From a candidate division TA06 bacterium (GTDB lineage: Bacteria > Edwardsbacteria > AC1 > EtOH8): a stretch of 64,000 nt of DNA. The notes beneath the pieces are model-generated. The model was not told the DNA's origin and did not search any database. It was given only the letters and a program-made list of their open reading frames with translations. Positions 58,759-64,000 of this stretch are shown one piece after another. A program made the translations under genes and the position numbers. Position 1 is the stretch's first letter. Every line of letters begins with the position of its first letter. The DNA is taken from NCBI GenBank assembly GCA_016235665.1, contig JACRJI010000016.1, positions 186,001 through 250,000 on the forward strand, read 5' to 3'.

Positions 58759-60930
58759 CTATCCTTGGCATTCCCGATATAAGGCAACTGTCTCGGGGCT
58801 TATTTCCAGGCCCAGATCTCTGCGCAACGCCGTCCGGCATTGTTGATATTGCTTGGATACCAGGTCTTTCCGCCCTTTCATGGAATAGGACGAAATCAAT
58901 ATGCGATGGGCCTCCTCCAGACAGCGCTCCCGGATAACTGCCATTTCCGAATACTTTATCGCAGCATCCAACTGGCCTTGTTTGAGATGCAACCTGGCAA
59001 GCGAAAGCAATACCTGAAAATATAATTGGCGAAGCTGTTCTCTCGGACCTTCCATCTCCACAAGTTTGATGTCCGGCAGAAAATCGCCCCGGTATAAATC
59101 AACCGCCTGACGGTAATATTCCAGGGCCGCCGGATGCTGGCCGGTGATCTCAGCTTGCTTCCCCTTGCGGACATCCGAAATGAAATGCCTGAAATCCAGG
59201 TCTATATTTTCTATATTTATCCTGTATCTTCCATCCCTGAATTCGATATACTTTGAATGTTTTCCATCCTTGATGCCGGGCTCGAAGAGCCTGCGAAGTT
59301 CAGCCACGGCCACCTGCAAATTTATAGATGCCGTAGCCAGGCTTTTTTTAGGCCAGAGCATCAGGCTCAATACTTCGGACGGCACGAACTGCTCCAAATC
59401 CTCCTGGGAGTTTTCCTCGGCCGATATGTGCTTCGACAATAAAATTCCCAGTACCTGCCTTGAAGCAGCCCTTTTCCATCGTTCAATCAAATGTCCGTCT
59501 ATTGATGCATTGAGAGATCCTAAAGTCGAGACCTCGGGCCGGCGGCAGGATGGTGGCCCTTCTGAAATGGTCTTGATCGGATCGAATTTTTGTGAGAGTT
59601 TATCTATGTATTTTGAGGTGCCTTTTGCTTTTAAATAGGCCGGGATCAGATGCCAAAAGCTGTCGGGATATTGGCCTTGAAAAAAGAAATCGTATTCGTA
59701 TTTTTGGCATATTTTCAGACCTTGTGATAACGTCCGTACAAATGGTTCTGTCTTTTTTTGCAATAGGTAAATATCCGCCAGATTGAGCAAAGCCAGGGAA
59801 TGTTTATACTCCATCCTCATTTCAGCATATACTGCCAATGATTTGACGGCATAATATCTGGATCTGGCATATTCCTTTGAAGCAATACAAACCTTGGAAA
59901 TATTGTACTGGGCTAAGGCCGTGTCAAGCGGTCTCTCTTTTGACGTGGCATCAAGTGCTTCCATGGCATATTTCCTGGAAAGTGCTGGGTTGTTTTGCAT
60001 CCGGTGCAAAGAACTCAAAGCTATCAGACAGGTAAAGTGGTAGGATGCTTCATCGGAACTGTCGGTATTCTCCAGGGCGAATTTAAGCGTCTTTTCTGCC
60101 TCGGCAAACCTTCCCTGGTACATTTGAACTTCTCCCAAGTGAACCCTGGCCGGTCCCAGGGCCATACCGAGGCCGAGTTTTTGAATTTCTGGAATCACCA
60201 TAGTCAAAAGGACCTCGGCCTTTTCCAGTTCAAACATCTCCAGGTAAAGCGAAGAAAGATTCACCGCGGCCAGGCAATAACTGCGGCGGTTGTCGGAATC
60301 CCGGTAAAAGCGCAGGACCTCTTCCTTATCCTTCCGGGCTTTCTCTAAATACCCCAATGTTTTGGTGATAGCTGAAACATTGGCCAATGTGCGAATCTGT
60401 CCTTCCTTGTCGCCGGCCCGTATATAGATTTCCATCACTCGGCCATAGACTTTGGAGGCCTTTTTATAATCCAGCAGTCTCCAATAGCTCCCGGCCATGG
60501 CCGCCAGCAATCCGGCCCGGCCCCGGTAATCGTTTTTGTCGAGGTATTTAAGACCCAAGCCACATGCCTGAATAGCCTTTTGATTCTGCCCCATGTCCTG
60601 ATAAATATAGGAAAGATACCGGTAGGCGGCGGAAAGAGAGGAACTGTCCCGGCTCTTTTTCAAAACGGGAATGGCCGTGGCAAGACATCGCAATGCCGCC
60701 TTGAGCTCTCCGCTTTGGTAATCTGCGTTGGCCGCAAGCAGAATAAGTTTAGGGTGGCTATAGAACTGATCCTTTGGGATCTTATCCAGTATAGTCCTTA
60801 GCTCCGGAAGCCTCCCCGGCTGCAGCAAGTCCCGGCTGTATTCGATCAGCAGGCTGCTGCCAAGAATATAATCCTTGCGGGATAGAGCCTGCTCTATGAG
60901 AACGACCGGATCGGGTTGTTTTTTAGACAT
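58759..60930 (-). CDS. TPR and SARP/BTAD-domain transcription regulator
   Basis: 723 residues from the ATG at 60930; a TTG at 60984 would add 18 residues. About residues 20-450 form a superhelix of TPR repeats (for example GRFAEAEKTLKFALENTDSSDEAS). About 470-560 is an OmpR-type winged helix (VSTLGSLNASIDGHLIERWKRAASRQVLGILLSKH). The C-terminus (about 585-723) is a BTAD domain (PAALEYYRQAVDLYRGDFLP through KQYQQCRTALRRDLGLEISPETVALY). Usual SARPs have the DNA-binding domain first; here it follows the TPR part, as in large AfsR- or MalT-like sensors but without an NTPase. A direct repeat of SARP type lies just after the gene. Confidence 0.85.
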   Translation of the reverse strand: MSKKQPDPVVLIEQALSRKDYILGSSLLIEYSRDLLQPGRLPELRTILDKIPKDQFYSHPKLILLAANADYQSGELKAALRCLATAIPVLKKSRDSSSLSAAYRYLSYIYQDMGQNQKAIQACGLGLKYLDKNDYRGRAGLLAAMAGSYWRLLDYKKASKVYGRVMEIYIRAGDKEGQIRTLANVSAITKTLGYLEKARKDKEEVLRFYRDSDNRRSYCLAAVNLSSLYLEMFELEKAEVLLTMVIPEIQKLGLGMALGPARVHLGEVQMYQGRFAEAEKTLKFALENTDSSDEASYHFTCLIALSSLHRMQNNPALSRKYAMEALDATSKERPLDTALAQYNISKVCIASKEYARSRYYAVKSLAVYAEMRMEYKHSLALLNLADIYLLQKKTEPFVRTLSQGLKICQKYEYDFFFQGQYPDSFWHLIPAYLKAKGTSKYIDKLSQKFDPIKTISEGPPSCRRPEVSTLGSLNASIDGHLIERWKRAASRQVLGILLSKHISAEENSQEDLEQFVPSEVLSLMLWPKKSLATASINLQVAVAELRRLFEPGIKDGKHSKYIEFRDGRYRINIENIDLDFRHFISDVRKGKQAEITGQHPAALEYYRQAVDLYRGDFLPDIKLVEMEGPREQLRQLYFQVLLSLARLHLKQGQLDAAIKYSEMAVIRERCLEEAHRILISSYSMKGRKDLVSKQYQQCRTALRRDLGLEISPETVALYRECQG

Positions 60931-61015
60931 GGTTTGTTTTAACAAGCATTTGATCAAACCGTTGGAAAATGTATCCCGCGCCAAGCCTGATCAATAAAAC
61001 CGGAGGGATAACTGT

Positions 61016-62695
61016 TTACAATAGCTTTTTCCCTATCACCTTGGCCAGGTCTTCGATCTTCACCCGCTCCTGCTTCATGGTATCCCGGTCTCTGAGCGTT
61101 ACAGTGTCGTCCTCCAGCGACTGGAAGTCCACGGTCAGGCAGAATGGAGTGCCCACTTCATCCTGGCGGCGGTAGAGCTTGCCGATTCCGGCGGTGTCGT
61201 CGTAGACCGCCCGGAAATAAGGGGTCAGGTCGTTCTTGATCTTTTTGCCCAGCTCCACGATCCGCGGCTCGTTCTTTTTCAGGGGCAGGACGGCCACCTT
61301 GATTGGCGCCAGTCTGGGGTGCAGCCGAAGCACCGCCCTGGTGTGCTCGTCACCCAGCTTGCCGGCGATCAACCTGACCTTCTTCACCAGGTCCAGTTTG
61401 TCGGCTCCAGGCAGGGAGCAGGCGGCATCTATCTGAAGCAGTTTGCCAGGAATATCTTCCTTGGCCGACAGCAAGGCTTTTTCCATGGCCGCCAGCTGCT
61501 GTCCGTTGGGGATCTCGTCTCCCGGGCGCTTGGCCGCCTCAGCTATCCGCTTTTGGATGTTCTTCAACGCTGCATCCATGGCCTCTGATAATGGCTTGAC
61601 TGCGGCCTCATCGGGACGGGAGAGCTGCTCCTCCTCGTAGGCTTCGCACAAGAAGGCCAAAGTGGCCCGGTCTGCTCCGGCCGATGGTTCTATGACATAG
61701 GGGATGTACTTGGCGCCTTTCTTGCCGGTGGCGGGATCGATCCAGGCCTCGTCAAAGTATTCCAGTTTCTCGGTGGAATGCTCGTTCCGGTTGAGTTTCA
61801 AGCGGGCCAGGTCTGTTTCCGGAACGTTGTTGCTGTGGGCCGTCAGGTCGTAATCCTGGCGGTTGGCCACGCCTTCCAGCTCGCTCCAGCCCAAAGATCC
61901 GGGGAAAAGGTATTCCAGGTCCACACAGGCCCTGGCATAGTGGGCCAGCTCCTCTTTGGCCTGGGGGCGCTTCTTTAATCGTTCCGGGCTCAGGCCCAGG
62001 CTTAGATACCAGTTATAGCGGGCCTCCACCCACTCCTGATGCAGCTGGTCGTCGGTTTTCTCGCCGGGCTGCAGGTATTGGGGCGGCTTGCAGAAATACT
62101 CGATCTCCATCTGCTCGAACTCCCGGGTGCGGAAGGTAAAATTCCCGGGCGTGATCTCGTTGCGGAACGATTTTCCGATCTGGGCGATGCCGAAGGGCAG
62201 TTTGCGCCGCATGGATTGTAGGACGTTCAGGAAATTGGTGAAAATGCCCTGGGCGGTCTCGGGGCGGAGATAGGCCAGGCCGGACTCGTCCTGGACCGGG
62301 CCCACGTAGGTCTGGAACATCCCGTTGAAGTTGCGGGGCTCGGTCAGCTCTCCGCCGCACTCGGGACAATTGTCTCCTTTGAGGTGGTCGGCCCGGAAGC
62401 GCTTACGGCATTTCTTGCAGTCCACCAGCGGGTCCACAAAGGTCTTCTCATGGCCGGAATACTGCCAGACCAGGCGGTTCATGATGATGGCCGCGTCCAG
62501 CCCCTCCATATCCTCCCGGTCATAGACCACGCTCTGCCACCAGGCCTTCTTGACGTTGTTCTTCAGCTCCACCCCCAGCGGGCCGTAATCCCAGGTGGAA
62601 CCCAGGCCGCCGTATATCTCGGAGGACTGGAATATGAATCCCCGCCGTTTGCACAGGGATACTATTTTTTCAAAGGCGTTTTCAGGTCTGGCCAC
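61016..62695 (-). CDS. glyS: glycyl-tRNA synthetase (alpha2, single chain)
   Basis: 559 residues. [23 protein letters not shown] (motif 1 region), four cysteines in [24 protein letters not shown] (zinc finger), [41 protein letters not shown] (motif 2) and the C-terminal anticodon domain. The start is a GTG at 62695 with AGGAG 6 nt before; a TTG five codons upstream overlaps that ribosome site. It charges tRNA-Gly. A strong promoter lies upstream. Confidence 0.96.
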   Translation of the reverse strand: MARPENAFEKIVSLCKRRGFIFQSSEIYGGLGSTWDYGPLGVELKNNVKKAWWQSVVYDREDMEGLDAAIIMNRLVWQYSGHEKTFVDPLVDCKKCRKRFRADHLKGDNCPECGGELTEPRNFNGMFQTYVGPVQDESGLAYLRPETAQGIFTNFLNVLQSMRRKLPFGIAQIGKSFRNEITPGNFTFRTREFEQMEIEYFCKPPQYLQPGEKTDDQLHQEWVEARYNWYLSLGLSPERLKKRPQAKEELAHYARACVDLEYLFPGSLGWSELEGVANRQDYDLTAHSNNVPETDLARLKLNRNEHSTEKLEYFDEAWIDPATGKKGAKYIPYVIEPSAGADRATLAFLCEAYEEEQLSRPDEAAVKPLSEAMDAALKNIQKRIAEAAKRPGDEIPNGQQLAAMEKALLSAKEDIPGKLLQIDAACSLPGADKLDLVKKVRLIAGKLGDEHTRAVLRLHPRLAPIKVAVLPLKKNEPRIVELGKKIKNDLTPYFRAVYDDTAGIGKLYRRQDEVGTPFCLTVDFQSLEDDTVTLRDRDTMKQERVKIEDLAKVIGKKLL

Positions 62696-62738
62696 GTTAA
62701 CTCCTCGCAATAGGTTTTTTAATATTTTCTGATTTTTA

Positions 62739-62768
62739 ATTATACCCCTTTAGGCCGGATAAAATCAA
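62739..62768 (-). promoter_or_regulatory. sigma70-type promoter of glyS
   Basis: TTGATT (62763-62768), an 18-nt spacer and a perfect TATAAT (62739-62744), about 44 nt upstream of the GTG start. The 5' region is too short for a T-box leader. Confidence 0.65.
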
Positions 62769-62778
62769 GCACAATAAG

Positions 62779-62805
62779 AAGGGGCGGCCGCCATGGCCGC
62801 CCCTT
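62779..62805 (-). terminator. terminator of the upstream secreted-protein gene
   Basis: An 11-bp GC-rich stem, AAGGGGCGGCC / GGCCGCCCCTT with a GCCAT loop, followed on the minus strand by TCTTATT. Ends the transcript of the partial gene before glyS. Confidence 0.8.
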
Positions 62806-62826
62806 TTGCCGCTAAAGTTACCGGGA

Positions 62827-64000
62827 TTACCTGATCACGGTGAACCTTCTGGTGGAAGTGTTCTCCCCGGCGGTCAGCCGGTAAACATAGATTCCCGACG
62901 ATACCTTCCTCCCATTCTGGTCACAGCCGTTCCACTTAACCGTATGGTTTCCGGCTCCCAGCATTCCATTGACCAGGGTCTTTACCCTCTGTCCCAGCAC
63001 GTTGTAGATTTCCAGGCTGGCCGAAGCGCCCTGGGCCAGTCCGAACCGGAACTCGGCCGAGTTCTTGACCGGGTTGGGGCTGGTTGGCATCAGGTAGAAG
63101 CTGTAGCTTACGGCTCCGGGCTGGCCCTCCACTCCGGTGGGCGTGGCCGAAGCTTCGTTGGACCAGGCGCTGAAGGTGTCGGCATGCGATGCCCAGGGAT
63201 AAGTTGAACGAACAACATAGTAGTAAGTACTGTCGTTGACCACGGAATTGTCATCGTATGACAAGTTTGTTGTTCCGTTCAGGAAGGCATATGGCCCACC
63301 GGCCGTGGTTGATCTGAATATCTGGTATTCGCCGATGTTCTTGGCCGAAGCCAGCGCTCCAACGGCAGGTGCTGCCGACAGGGATTTGGACTTGGGCAGC
63401 TTCTGGTCCGTATCCTTCAAAACAGTCAGCTGGTCAAGCTTGCCCAGGTCGGATCCGGCCAGTGCTTTCTTGCTGTAGGTCGAGTAGGACACCACCGCCC
63501 GTGACATCCAGTGTCTCTGGCGCAGATACCAGGTGCCGCCTTGCTTTACCAGGCTCCGGTAGGGCGCCTGATTTTGATCGTCGGTGATCCCATAGGGAAG
63601 ACCTGCGGTCTTGAACTCATATCCCACATGGAAGTCTCCGGCGGGATAGATATTGAGAGAGGAAACATCCACCACGGTCCAGCTGGGATAGGCTACCGGG
63701 TATATTTTGAACGGGGCCACCAGTTCCGTGGCTTCGTCCGGGACTCCTCCGTCATCGGCGTAAATATGGACCGTCAGGGAATCCAACGATGGCTGTTCGT
63801 ACCACATTGAATACAATTGTTCGATCTTGCATCCCTGATGCTCGGGCGTCATTCTGGTGGTAGTAATTGATCCCGCGGCCCAGCTGGAAATATACCAGGG
63901 GTTGCTGTTGTCGTAATATAAAGTAGCTACCGGCGCCGTCCAGGACAAAGGAACCGAACCATCCTGGCCGTCGGTAGCGCCCAACCCGGAAGGAGCATAG
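62827..64000 (-). CDS. secreted protein with fibronectin-like segment and C-terminal sorting domain (partial)
   Basis: Open at the right edge of the window, so the N-terminus is missing; 391 codons are seen. The visible part begins in a fibronectin-III-like strand (YAPSGLGATDGQDGSVPLSWTAP, split across two lines of evidence: YAPSGLGATDG and VPLSWTAP), continues through a WYLRQRHWMS segment and a second Fn3-like region (about 240-285), and ends in an FlgD-like/type IX-like sorting domain (SPNPVKNSAEFRFGL through GIYVYRLTAG). Likely a cell-surface or extracellular enzyme or adhesin; the catalytic part, if any, lies outside the window. Confidence 0.8.
   Translation of the reverse strand, partial: YAPSGLGATDGQDGSVPLSWTAPVATLYYDNSNPWYISSWAAGSITTTRMTPEHQGCKIEQLYSMWYEQPSLDSLTVHIYADDGGVPDEATELVAPFKIYPVAYPSWTVVDVSSLNIYPAGDFHVGYEFKTAGLPYGITDDQNQAPYRSLVKQGGTWYLRQRHWMSRAVVSYSTYSKKALAGSDLGKLDQLTVLKDTDQKLPKSKSLSAAPAVGALASAKNIGEYQIFRSTTAGGPYAFLNGTTNLSYDDNSVVNDSTYYYVVRSTYPWASHADTFSAWSNEASATPTGVEGQPGAVSYSFYLMPTSPNPVKNSAEFRFGLAQGASASLEIYNVLGQRVKTLVNGMLGAGNHTVKWNGCDQNGRKVSSGIYVYRLTAGENTSTRRFTVIR

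Noticed and set aside
1-64000. tRNA, rRNA or transposase genes
   Set aside because: No tRNA-like cloverleaf, rRNA segment or transposase/integrase motif was noticed while reading; a covariance-model scan would be needed for a firm negative.

Overview
The window comes from a Gram-negative bacterium. It carries Kdo transferase and heptose kinase genes for LPS, a large O-antigen or exopolysaccharide locus, and two secreted proteins with the C-terminal 'Por/FlgD-like' sorting domain used by type IX-like systems. Glycyl-tRNA synthetase is the single-chain alpha2 type. A myo-inositol-phosphate synthase and a CDP-alcohol phosphotransferase suggest inositol phospholipids. This mix, and the many degenerate intergenic repeats, fit an uncultured candidate phylum near the FCB / WOR-3 / TA06 / Edwardsbacteria-like lineages. 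That placement is inference; no rRNA, tRNA, CRISPR array or transposase was seen.

Layout. (1) 1-21838, minus strand: a surface polysaccharide locus read from a Wzz-like chain-length regulator down to a methyltransferase. It holds two Wzx-type flippases, three Wzy/WaaL-type membrane proteins, seven sugar or phosphosugar transferases, four methyltransferases and an amino-sugar set (4,6-dehydratase, PLP aminotransferase, PglC-type phosphoglycosyl transferase, WecB, GalE). Both ends are AT-rich and the middle is GC-richer, as if two modules were joined. (2) 22083-25290: thrS (minus) divergent from a CsgG-family secreted protein (plus), each with a good sigma70-type promoter, then a bidirectional terminator. 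(3) 25353-28540, minus: waaA, a heptose-7-phosphate kinase and a beta-barrel-like protein. (4) 28799-35036, plus: phoH, a small AT-rich membrane gene, a 7TM-HD (PgpH-type) phosphodiesterase, ybeY, a CorC/CNNM protein and recO, closed by a terminator at 35115-35150. (5) 35166-56002, minus: mostly housekeeping genes (purC, purE, greA, folC, DNA glycosylase I, M20 hydrolase, GGDEF protein, cysteine desulfurase, YacP-type nuclease, S41 protease, tmk, inositol lipid genes, rsmI, a Crp-type regulator). (6) 56215-64000, minus: two secreted proteins with sorting domains, a TPR-SARP/BTAD regulator and glyS.

The most striking signal is a set of nine degenerate tracts with strict 7-nt periodicity (about 50 units), all A-rich on the minus (transcribed) strand. 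They lie in gene junctions (4843-5022, 5985-6033, 8575-8633) and also inside reading frames: three times in wecB, once in waaA, and at the N-terminus of tmk, where they add peptide. Within a tract two or three anchor bases recur every 7 nt while the other positions vary freely. Related 9-nt and 10-nt periodic tracts and REP-like elements occupy other junctions. A second lead is an 11-bp-spaced direct repeat placed 8 nt upstream of a -10 box, directly after the SARP-like regulator gene, matching the known SARP operator geometry.

No gene-free stretch exceeds 300 bases. The longest (21839-22082, 24009-24255, 28541-28798, 46399-46631, 50749-51011, 56003-56214) are described as features below.
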